A stretch of DNA of 64,000 nt from Streptomyces sp. Y2F8-2 (GTDB lineage: Bacteria > Actinomycetota > Actinomycetes > Streptomycetales > Streptomycetaceae): assembly GCF_014905555.1 (NCBI RefSeq), contig NZ_BNGS01000008.1:372001-436000 (forward strand). The letters are read 5' to 3'. The notes under the pieces were generated by a model, which had not been told where the DNA came from, did not search any database, and worked only from the letters and a program-made list of their open reading frames with translations. The position numbers and the translations under genes were made by a program. Numbering within the stretch: the first letter of the stretch is position 1; every line of letters starts with the position of its first letter. Below, in pieces: positions 27,268-34,674 of this stretch.

Positions 27268-28794
27268 GTGCCACGTGGTGACGGTCGACTCAATCACGAT
27301 CTGCTCCCCGGTGAGAAAGGCCCCCAGGACGCGTGCGGCGTCTTCGGTGTCTGGGCTCCGGGCGAAGAGGTCGCAAAGCTCACGTACTTCGGGCTCTACG
27401 CCCTCCAGCACCGGGGTCAGGAATCCGCGGGTATCGCGGTGAGCAACGGCTCCCAGATCCTCGTCTTCAAGGACATGGGCCTGGTCTCCCAGGTCTTCGA
27501 CGAGACCTCCCTCGGTTCGCTCCAGGGTCACATCGCGGTCGGTCACGCCCGCTACTCGACCACCGGCGCCTCCGTCTGGGAGAACGCCCAGCCGACGTTC
27601 CGCGCCACCGCGCACGGCTCGATCGCGCTCGGCCACAACGGCAACCTGGTCAACACGGCGCAGCTCGCCGAGATGGTCGCCGACCTCCCCAAGGAGAACG
27701 GCCGCGCCACCCAGGTCGCCGCCACCAACGACACCGACCTCGTCACCGCGCTCCTCGCGGGCCAGGTCGACGACGACGGCAAGCCGCTGACCGTCGAAGA
27801 GGCGGCCCCCAAGCTCCTGCCCCAGGTCAAGGGCGCCTTCTCGCTCGTCTTCATGGACGAGAACACCCTCTACGCGGCCCGCGACCCGCAGGGCATCCGC
27901 CCGCTGGTCCTCGGCCGGCTGGAGCGCGGCTGGGTCGTCGCCTCCGAGACCGCCGCGCTCGACATCGTCGGCGCGAGCTTCGTCCGCGAGATCGAGCCCG
28001 GCGAGTTCGTGGCCGTCGACGAGAACGGTCTGCGCACCTCCCGGTTCGCGGAAGCGAAGCCCAAGGGCTGTGTCTTCGAGTACGTGTACCTGGCCCGCCC
28101 GGACACCGACATCGCCGGCCGGAACGTGTACCTCTCCCGTGTCGAGATGGGCCGTCGGCTCGCCAAGGAGGCGCCCGTCGACGCCGATCTGGTCATAGCG
28201 ACGCCCGAGTCCGGCACCCCCGCCGCGATCGGCTACGCGGAGGCCTCCGGCATCCCGTTCGGCTCCGGCCTGGTGAAGAACGCCTACGTCGGCCGGACCT
28301 TCATCCAGCCCTCGCAGACGATCCGCCAGCTCGGCATCCGCCTGAAGCTGAACCCCCTCAAGGAAGTCATCAAGGGCAAGCGCCTGGTCGTCGTCGACGA
28401 CTCGATCGTGCGCGGCAACACCCAGCGCGCCCTGGTGCGGATGCTGCGCGAGGCGGGCGCCGCCGAGGTCCACATCCGGATCTCCTCCCCGCCGGTGAAG
28501 TGGCCCTGCTTCTTCGGCATCGACTTCGCCACCCGCGCCGAGCTGATCGCCAACGGCATGTCGGTCGAGGAGATCGGCCGCTCCCTGGGCGCCGACTCCC
28601 TGGCGTACATCTCCATCGACGGCATGATCGAGGCGACCACCATCGCCAAGCCGAACCTGTGCCGCGCCTGCTTCGACGGCGAGTACCCGATGGAGCTGCC
28701 CGACCCGGAGCTCCTCGGCAAGCAGCTGCTGGAGACCGAGCTGGCCGCCGGTCCCGCCGCCACGGCCGCGACCGACGCGATCCGTCGCCCGTAA
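27268..28794 (+). CDS. purF: Amidophosphoribosyltransferase
   Basis: The product is 508 residues from GTG 27268. After a short pro-region (PRGDGRLNHDLLPGEKGPQDA) comes the N-terminal nucleophile Cys of the glutaminase (CGVFGVWAPGEE), then LQHRGQESAGIA and the PRPP loop VVDDSIVRGNTQRALV. Cys residues suited to an Fe-S cluster are present (GCVFEYVYLARPD, SPPVKWPCFFGID, LCRACFDGEYP), as in the B. subtilis enzyme. It catalyses the first committed step of purine synthesis, making phosphoribosylamine. The cognate PurM follows 83 bases downstream. Confidence 0.97.
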   Translation: MPRGDGRLNHDLLPGEKGPQDACGVFGVWAPGEEVAKLTYFGLYALQHRGQESAGIAVSNGSQILVFKDMGLVSQVFDETSLGSLQGHIAVGHARYSTTGASVWENAQPTFRATAHGSIALGHNGNLVNTAQLAEMVADLPKENGRATQVAATNDTDLVTALLAGQVDDDGKPLTVEEAAPKLLPQVKGAFSLVFMDENTLYAARDPQGIRPLVLGRLERGWVVASETAALDIVGASFVREIEPGEFVAVDENGLRTSRFAEAKPKGCVFEYVYLARPDTDIAGRNVYLSRVEMGRRLAKEAPVDADLVIATPESGTPAAIGYAEASGIPFGSGLVKNAYVGRTFIQPSQTIRQLGIRLKLNPLKEVIKGKRLVVVDDSIVRGNTQRALVRMLREAGAAEVHIRISSPPVKWPCFFGIDFATRAELIANGMSVEEIGRSLGADSLAYISIDGMIEATTIAKPNLCRACFDGEYPMELPDPELLGKQLLETELAAGPAATAATDAIRRP

Positions 28795-28801
28795 GACCAG
28801 A

Positions 28802-28844
28802 GGGTCCGGGGGGAGTCCCCCGGAGTCCGGGGGAGTCCCCCGGA
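28802..28844 (+). repeat. Duplicated hairpin between purF and purM
   Basis: GTCCGGGGGGAGTCCCCCGGA is followed by a nearly identical second copy, AGTCCGGGGGAGTCCCCCGGA. Each can fold on itself, and the two can also pair with each other. It occupies most of the 83-base gap. Confidence 0.75.
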
Positions 28845-28877
28845 AGACCCAGCCACCAACCCGAAAGATCCCAGGCA

Positions 28878-29948
28878 ATGTCTGAGACCCAAACCGGTGC
28901 TTCCTACGCGGCGGCAGGCGTCGACATCGAAGCGGGCGACCGCGCCGTGGAGCTCATGAAGGAGTGGGTGAAGAAGACGCAGCGCCCCGAGGTCCTCGGC
29001 GGCCTCGGCGGCTTCGCCGGCCTCTTCGACGCCTCCGCCCTCAAGCGCTACGAGCGTCCGCTGCTCGCCTCCGCCACCGACGGCGTCGGCACCAAGGTCG
29101 ACATCGCGCGCCGGATGGGCGTCTACGACACCATCGGCCACGACCTGGTCGCCATGGTCATGGACGACATCGTGGTGTGCGGCGCCGAGCCGCTGTTCAT
29201 GACCGACTACATCTGCGTCGGCAAGGTCCATCCCGAGCGGGTCGCCGCGATCGTGAAGGGCATCGCCGAGGGCTGCGTGCTGGCAGGGTGCGCCCTGGTG
29301 GGCGGCGAGACGGCCGAACACCCGGGTCTGCTGGGTCCCGACGACTTCGACGTCGCGGGCGCCGGTACGGGCGTCGTGGAGGCCGACCGGCTCCTCGGCG
29401 CCGAGCGGGTCCGTGAGGGTGACGCGCTGATCGCCATGGCGTCCTCCGGACTTCACTCCAACGGGTACTCCCTCGTCCGGCACGTCCTGCTCGACCGGGC
29501 GAAGCTCGGCCTCGACCAGCACATCGACGACCTCGGCCGCACCCTCGGCGAGGAGCTGCTCGAGCCCACGAAGATCTACTCGCTGGACTGCCTGGCCCTG
29601 ATGCGCACCGCCGAGGTGCACGCGTTCAGCCACGTCACCGGTGGTGGACTCGCGGCCAACCTGGCCCGCGTGATCCCCGACCACCTGCACGCCTCGGTGG
29701 ACCGCTCGACCTGGACGCCCGCTGCGGTGTTCGACCTCGTCGGGAAGACCGGCGACGTCGAGCGCCTGGAGCTGGAGAAGACCCTGAACATGGGCGTCGG
29801 CATGATCGCGGTCGTCCCCGAGCAGTCGGTGGACGTCGCGCTCGCCGCCCTCGCCGACCGCGGCGTGGACGCATGGGTCGCCGGCGAGATCACCGAGCGG
29901 GGCGAGCACGAAACGGGTGCCGCCCTGGTCGGGGACTACGCCGGCTGA
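28878..29948 (+). CDS. purM: AIR synthase (phosphoribosylformylglycinamidine cyclo-ligase)
   Basis: ATG 28878 gives 356 residues. Family signatures are SYAAAGVDIEAGDRAVELMK, LLASATDGVGTKVDIA, GHDLVAMVMDDIVVCGAEPLF, LVGGETAEHPG, and ASSGLHSNGYSLVR. It closes the imidazole ring using ATP. It is probably in the same transcript as purF, separated by the duplicated hairpin; the ribosome site is weak. Confidence 0.97.
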   Translation: MSETQTGASYAAAGVDIEAGDRAVELMKEWVKKTQRPEVLGGLGGFAGLFDASALKRYERPLLASATDGVGTKVDIARRMGVYDTIGHDLVAMVMDDIVVCGAEPLFMTDYICVGKVHPERVAAIVKGIAEGCVLAGCALVGGETAEHPGLLGPDDFDVAGAGTGVVEADRLLGAERVREGDALIAMASSGLHSNGYSLVRHVLLDRAKLGLDQHIDDLGRTLGEELLEPTKIYSLDCLALMRTAEVHAFSHVTGGGLAANLARVIPDHLHASVDRSTWTPAAVFDLVGKTGDVERLELEKTLNMGVGMIAVVPEQSVDVALAALADRGVDAWVAGEITERGEHETGAALVGDYAG

Positions 29949-29968
29949 GACCCTGCCGACAGCACAGA

Positions 29969-30000
29969 ACCCGGTCCGTGGCCAGGGCCACGGACCGGGT
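29969..30000. terminator. Bidirectional terminator between purM and DUF3073 gene
   Basis: ACCCGGTCCGTGGCC and GGCCACGGACCGGGT form a perfect 15-bp stem with a tiny loop between the convergent genes. Confidence 0.85.
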
Positions 30001-30017
30001 GAAAACTCAGTGCAGGG

Positions 30018-30269
30018 TCAAGCGCCGCGACGGTGCCGAGAGGACGACTCGTCTTGCTCGTCCTCGTCGTCGTCCGCGTACAGCTCGGCGTACCGTGCGT
30101 ACAGATCGTCGTCGTGCTCATCGTCCTCGAACCGGTCGCCGTTCGGCGACGCGTTCGACGTCGATGCGCCCAGCTCCTCGGCCAGGCGTGAGAGGTCCGT
30201 CCCACCGCTGTTGTACTTCAGCTGGCGGGCGACCTTCGTCTGCTTGGCCTTGGCCCGGCCGCGCCCCAT
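30018..30269 (-). CDS. DUF3073 family small acidic protein
   Basis: The product is 83 residues beginning MGRGRAKAKQTKVARQLKYN, a nearly invariant actinobacterial start, followed by SLRLAEEL-type text and an Asp/Glu-rich middle ending in RHRRG. ATG 30269 is preceded by GAGGGGG. Its function is not established; the basic head and acidic middle suggest a nucleic-acid or ribosome partner. It lies convergent to purM, the usual position in streptomycetes. Confidence 0.9.
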   Translation of the reverse strand: MGRGRAKAKQTKVARQLKYNSGGTDLSRLAEELGASTSNASPNGDRFEDDEHDDDLYARYAELYADDDEDEQDESSSRHRRGA

Positions 30270-30491
30270 GGCTCGACCCCCTCAACGACGGGGCTCGACG
30301 GCCCCAGAGTCTTGACACGCGTTCATGATCCGGAACGGGCTCTCCGCAGAGAGACCGGCCCGTAGGGCTTCCACGGTACCTGAGCCCACGCCCATACGGT
30401 ACGTCGCCCGCAGGACGGGCGTGTGCCCATGACCGTCGAGGAGCCCTGTCCTCGCTGGTCACGGCCGATTTTAACCACTTATTGGCCGACG

Positions 30492-30538
30492 ACCCGCCGA
30501 GGAAAGTGAGAGTCCTCTCAAACCCTCCCTCGGCGGGT
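30492..30538 (-). terminator. Stem-loop downstream of vdh
   Basis: ACCCGCCGAGG (30492) pairs with CCTCGGCGGGT (to 30538), about 35 bases after the vdh stop on the minus strand. The rest of the 300-base interval 30270-30572 shows no gene. Confidence 0.6.
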
Positions 30539-30572
30539 ACCGGTCAAACCCGGGTGGCCCCCCTGGGGAAGG

Positions 30573-31664
30573 TCACCGTCCGCGCGCCTCCGCCATCCGC
30601 TGCTCGGCGATCCGGTCGGCCGCGGCGGCCGGCGGAATGCCGTCCTCCTTCGCACGAGCGAAGATCGTCAGCGTGGTGTCGAAGATCTTCGCCGCCTTCG
30701 CCTTGCACCGGTCGAAGTCGAAGCCGTGCAGCTCGTCGGCGACCTGGATGACACCGCCGGCGTTGACGACGTAGTCGGGCGCGTACAGGATCCCGCGGTC
30801 CGCGATGTCCTTCTCCACACCCGGGTGCGCGAGCTGGTTGTTGGCCGCGCCGCACACCACCTTCGCCGTCAGCACCGGCACCGTCTCGTCGTTCAGCGCC
30901 CCGCCCAGGGCGCACGGGGCGTAGATGTCCAGGCCCTCGGTGCGGATGAGGGCAGCGGTGTCGGCGGCGACGGCGACCTGGGGGTGCGCGTCGGTGACAC
31001 GGCGCACGGCGTCCGGCCGTACGTCCGTGATCACCACGTCGGCGCCGTCCTCGAGCAGGTGCTCGACCAGGTAGTGCCCGACCTTGCCGACACCCGCGAT
31101 GCCGACCTTGCGCCCGCGCAGCGTCGGGTCGCCCCACAGGTGCTGGGCGGAGGCCCGCATGCCCTGGAAGACGCCGTACGCGGTGAGCACCGAGGAGTCG
31201 CCCGCGCCGCCGTTCTCGGGAGAGCGGCCGGTGGTCCAGGGGCACGCCCGGGCCACCACGTCCATGTCGGCCACATAGGTGCCGACGTCACAGGCGGTGA
31301 CGTACCGGCCGCCGAGCGAGGCCACGAAACGGCCGTAGGCCAGCAGCAGCTCCTCGCTCTTGATCCGCTCGGGGTCGCCGATGATCACGGCCTTGCCGCC
31401 GCCGTGGTCCAGCCCGGCCATGGCGTTCTTGTACGACATCCCGCGCGAGAGGTTCAGCGCGTCGGCGACGGCCTCCTCCTCGCTCGCGTACGGGTAGAAG
31501 CGCGTGCCGCCGAGGGCGGGGCCCAGAGCGGTGGAGTGGATCGCGATGACGGCCTTGAGGCCACTGGCCCTGTCCTGACAGAGCACGACCTGCTCATGAC
31601 CCCCTTGATCCGAGCGGAACAGGGTGTGCAGTACATCAGCAGGTGCGCCGGTTACGTCGGTCAC
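30573..31664 (-). CDS. vdh: Valine (branched-chain amino acid) dehydrogenase
   Basis: GTG 31664 is preceded by GGGAG; the product is 363 residues, equal to known Streptomyces Vdh. The Glu/Leu/Phe/Val dehydrogenase signature with catalytic Lys is seen (GLDHGGGKAVIIGD), as is the NAD-binding loop VGIAGVGKVGHYLVEHL and the conserved C-terminal YAPDYVVNAGGVIQVADEL. It deaminates valine to 2-oxoisovalerate with NAD+, supplying precursors for branched fatty acids and polyketides. It is monocistronic and divergent from the next gene. Confidence 0.95.
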   Translation of the reverse strand: MTDVTGAPADVLHTLFRSDQGGHEQVVLCQDRASGLKAVIAIHSTALGPALGGTRFYPYASEEEAVADALNLSRGMSYKNAMAGLDHGGGKAVIIGDPERIKSEELLLAYGRFVASLGGRYVTACDVGTYVADMDVVARACPWTTGRSPENGGAGDSSVLTAYGVFQGMRASAQHLWGDPTLRGRKVGIAGVGKVGHYLVEHLLEDGADVVITDVRPDAVRRVTDAHPQVAVAADTAALIRTEGLDIYAPCALGGALNDETVPVLTAKVVCGAANNQLAHPGVEKDIADRGILYAPDYVVNAGGVIQVADELHGFDFDRCKAKAAKIFDTTLTIFARAKEDGIPPAAAADRIAEQRMAEARGR

Positions 31665-31898
31665 GGTGGTGACTCCCGGTTGAGTAGCGGCGGTTGGGGG
31701 AGGGTCCCGTGCGGGTGGCGGGGCCCGTGGGCATGAGCGTAGAGCGTGCGGGCGCCCACGTTGCGCGCAGTGCCGAGGATCACCCTCCCTCGGAGTACGC
31801 CCGGACGGGTTCGTGGGACGATTTGCAAGGGTTTTCCACCTCGGCCGGGCCGGTGCCCGGGCGGGTTCGGGTTGGGTTCCGGTGGGGAGGGAGCAGGT

Positions 31899-32741
31899 GT
31901 GCCCAAGGTGTCCTCGGTGATCGTCCCGTACGCGTCCTACTTGCGCGTGTACGAGCCGCTGGCCGCCTTCCCGGAGCCGGAGCGCAGTCACTGGGCCCGC
32001 TACGCCCGCCGCCCCGACCGCCCCTCGTACCAGGACGAACTGCGCCGTTCCCTGGCCGACTTGCTGCCCACGCCGCCGGTCGCGGTGCCGGTGCACGAGA
32101 GCGACGACGCCTTCGTGACCGAGGTCGAAGGGGTGCTGTGCGTGTGCCCCTGGCGCACCCGGCTGCGCGGCTGGCAGGCGCTGGGGGAGCTGCCCGAGGA
32201 GCTGCCGGCGCCGGTCCTGGACGCGGTCCTGCCGCCCGTCGTGCGCCGCCAGGCCGCCCAGGACTACGAGCGCTGGCGGGAGCGGAACCCGGACGCGCGC
32301 CCCTGGATCCGCACCGCGACCTGGCAGGTTCCGCTGAACTGGTTCGTGCTGGTCTCCGACGAGGAGCGCAGGTACGAGAAGGGGACCGGCGAGGTGCCCC
32401 CGTTGCTGCGCTACCGCACGCCCATGGTGCAGGCCCGCAGGCGCGTCGCGCGGACGCTGAGGACGCTGAGGGACACGATCGACGAGGGACCGCTCATCGA
32501 CGGTCTGGTGGACGTCGGGCGGTGGCTGGAGGAGTTCCACCCTCGGTCCCTGGTCGAGCTGGACTACGGCGGGCTGGTCCACGTCCTGCCGGCCGCCGAG
32601 CTGGACGCGGACCACTCGGCCGCGGACGTCGCCGAGGGCGTCGAGGCCCTGCGGCACGGGGACGGGGCGGCGGCCGGGGAGGCGTACGGGCGGCTGGTGG
32701 AGCGCTGGCGGGCCGTACGGGAGCGCCGGTCGGCGAACTGA
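31899..32741 (+). CDS. Conserved hypothetical protein between vdh and bldC
   Basis: GTG 31899 has GGGGAGGGAG upstream; the product is 280 residues (PKVSSVIVPYASYLRVYEPLAAF start). I recognise it only as a conserved Streptomyces protein at this locus. It is soluble, mixed alpha/beta, with no signal peptide or TM helix; repeated Trp/Arg-rich stretches (WRTRLRGWQALGELP, RTATWQVPLNWFVLVSDEERR) and a charged C-terminal helix are visible. No catalytic motif was found. Transcription diverges from vdh. Confidence 0.85.
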   Translation: MPKVSSVIVPYASYLRVYEPLAAFPEPERSHWARYARRPDRPSYQDELRRSLADLLPTPPVAVPVHESDDAFVTEVEGVLCVCPWRTRLRGWQALGELPEELPAPVLDAVLPPVVRRQAAQDYERWRERNPDARPWIRTATWQVPLNWFVLVSDEERRYEKGTGEVPPLLRYRTPMVQARRRVARTLRTLRDTIDEGPLIDGLVDVGRWLEEFHPRSLVELDYGGLVHVLPAAELDADHSAADVAEGVEALRHGDGAAAGEAYGRLVERWRAVRERRSAN

Positions 32742-33049
32742 GGGCGGTCCCTCAGCCGGGGCTCTGGTGAACCGTTGCTCGAATTGTGACCCGCGAGACA
32801 TGGTGAAGTCGAAACCCTTGGCCCATGGTTGACGTACCGCAGGTAGGTGCGGGATCGGGGCGGAGGACGTAGCGACCGATCCGGGCTTATGCCGCCAAGC
32901 GTGACGGACGGCACTTACAAGGACCTTGCGTCTTACGGCCCTCCTCATGCCAAAATAGGACAAGGAGCCCGGGGGAGGCTCCTTCTGCCCACATCTGGGC
33001 GGAAACTCAGCATTGCACGCTTTGGGGGGTCTCGTGACTCCTGATCGTC

Positions 33050-33068
33050 CTGTGACTGTTCGTCACAG
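33050..33068. promoter_or_regulatory. 19-bp perfect palindrome upstream of bldC
   Basis: CTGTGACTGTTCGTCACAG has 7-base arms and a 5-base centre, 240 bases before bldC; GTGACT recurs at 33034 and 33073. The arms TGAC/GTCA match the outer part of the BldD consensus, and BldD is known to control bldC in S. coelicolor. The 566-base gap 32742-33307 otherwise shows no gene. Confidence 0.5.
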
Positions 33069-33307
33069 TGGCGTGACTGTCCGCTATGGCATGGTCCATC
33101 GGCTTCCGTCGCTGATGAACACCTGGGAGGGCAATTCCATCGGTTTGGCCTACGCGGCTGGACAGATGGTGTAGTTGTAGTGCCGAGGACAAGCCGTTCG
33201 TCCTATAACCGACTCGACTCGCGTCCGCCATTTCGGGCAACGCGGGTCAAGGTGCAGAATTTAGAGGAAAGAACCGAGAAGGTTCGGTTCTCCCGAGGAG
33301 GCCGCTC

Positions 33308-33514
33308 ATGACCGCTCGCACCCCTGATGCCGAGCCGCTGCTGACCCCGGCTGAGGTCGCCACCATGTTCCGCGTCGACCCGAAGACGGTCACGCGGTGG
33401 GCGAAGGCCGGCAAGCTCACGTCCATCCGTACGCTCGGCGGGCACCGCCGCTATCGCGAGGCCGAGGTCCGCGCCCTGCTCGCGGGCATCCCGCAGCAGC
33501 GCAGCGAGGCCTGA
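33308..33514 (+). CDS. bldC: Developmental regulator BldC (MerR-like HTH)
   Basis: ATG 33308 follows GAGGAGG; the 68-residue product consists of a single MerR-type winged helix (LLTPAEVATMFRVDPKTV, then TRWAKAGKLTSIRTLGGHRR). This matches S. coelicolor BldC, which binds DNA as head-to-tail oligomers and delays entry into development. A long untranslated upstream region and a strong terminator suggest it is transcribed alone. Confidence 0.97.
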   Translation: MTARTPDAEPLLTPAEVATMFRVDPKTVTRWAKAGKLTSIRTLGGHRRYREAEVRALLAGIPQQRSEA

Positions 33515-33649
33515 ACAATCGCATAGCCGGACATACAGGCAGGTCCCCCACCTGCCGTGACGTCCGGGACAACAGCTCCAAGCGACGCGGGTTCTGCCCC
33601 AACAGGACTCACGCCCGAGGTCAATAGAGGCACGACAAGGGTGCGTCGT

Positions 33650-33690
33650 AGATCGCGCTGGACTCCGCCGGGTCCAGCGCGATCTTTTTT
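33650..33690 (+). terminator. Strong intrinsic terminator after bldC
   Basis: AGATCGCGCTGGAC / GTCCAGCGCGATCT forms a 14-bp perfect stem followed by TTTTTT, one of the few canonical Rho-independent terminators in the window. Confidence 0.92.
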
Positions 33691-33991
33691 GTGCGCCGAC
33701 CGGGTGTGCGGGGCCGGGCTGTGAGCGGCCTTGTCGCGGTCTGGGGAGGGGTGTCGGAACCGCTGTGGGTCACCTCAGGGCAGGGTGCAATTGCACATAT
33801 TAAATTGACCCTTTGTAGGAGGGGGGTAAGGGCGGCGCTCCCCGAAACTGGTGCGGTGACACCCGTCACATGCCAGAGTCCTTGTTGCGGGTGCGGAGTC
33901 TTTGCTAGGGAACAGCCCACTGAGCGGCGGCTGTTGGGCGGCCGCACGTCCAGGAGTGCCCACGCCGGCGCGGGATGAACCCCCGGGTTTG

Positions 33992-34195
33992 TCAGAGGGT
34001 CGTGGCACTCTCGGGGGCGCTGTCGTCCTCCGGGGCCGTCTCCGGAGCCTCCTCGCCGCGCTGGACGGGTTCCATGGCCAGGCGCAGCAGGTGGTGGCAG
34101 ATGGGGCAGTGCCGGGTCAGATGGCGGTACCCGGCGGCGGCGGACAGATGGGCCCGGAGCAGAGCGCCGGTCTCGTGCCGAACGGACGCCGCCAT
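33992..34195 (-). CDS. DUF6274-type small CPIC protein next to bldC
   Basis: ATG 34195 has GGGGAGG upstream; 67 residues (MAASVRHETGALLRAHLSAA start). HCPICHHLLR in the middle supplies two Cys and flanking His residues, enough for a small zinc site. It is conserved beside bldC in Streptomyces as far as I recall; no function is known. The 300 bases on its bldC side (33691-33991) contain no gene that I can support. Confidence 0.75.
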   Translation of the reverse strand: MAASVRHETGALLRAHLSAAAGYRHLTRHCPICHHLLRLAMEPVQRGEEAPETAPEDDSAPESATTL

Positions 34196-34463
34196 ACGCC
34201 ACCTCCCCGGGGCCGCCCGCACTCAGGGAGCCCTGACTTCTGGGGTACCGAGGGAAAGTGACTCCGTCAAGGCACGGGGCGCTGCCGCTTGGCGCTGCCG
34301 CTCGGGAGAGCGAGGGGTGCCGTCGGCGGTGGCGGACCGGCGTTGAGATGCCGCCACGGGGCTCCACCCCGAACCCCTTCCGCCCGCTGCCGACCGGCCC
34401 CCGTTGCGGCTGCGCCGCGGCGCGGTCTCCGGCTCGGCTGGTGGTGTCGTGCCCGGGGGGTAT

Positions 34464-34502
34464 GGCGAAGGCCCGCGTCCGTTGCCGGATGCGGGCCTTC
34501 GC
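34464..34502 (-). terminator. Terminator at tRNA-Asp 3' end (copy 1)
   Basis: GCGAAGGCCCGCGTCC / GGATGCGGGCCTTCGC pairs directly downstream of the minus-strand tRNA-Asp. Confidence 0.8.
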
Positions 34503-34507
34503 TGATG

Positions 34508-34582
34508 CGGTCCTGACGGGATTTGAACCCGCGGCCTCCACCTTGACAGGGTGGCGAGCACTCCAAACTGCTCCACAGGACC
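34508..34582 (-). tRNA. tRNA-Asp (GTC), copy 1
   Basis: The minus strand reads GGTCCTGTGGAGCAGTTTGG, loop CTGTCAA (anticodon GTC), GGGTTCAAATCCC and CAGGACCG. A -10 TACAGT with TTCGAC 18 bases upstream lies about 35 bases before it (34623-34652). Its body is identical to the copy at 39268-39342. Confidence 0.97.
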
Positions 34583-34674
34583 AGGTCTCGCGGCGCTTTC
34601 GTGCGTTGCGCTGCGAGAAGAGACTGTACAGGAGGGTGAGCCCCTGGTCGAACTCACCCTTCGTGCCCGCGTCG

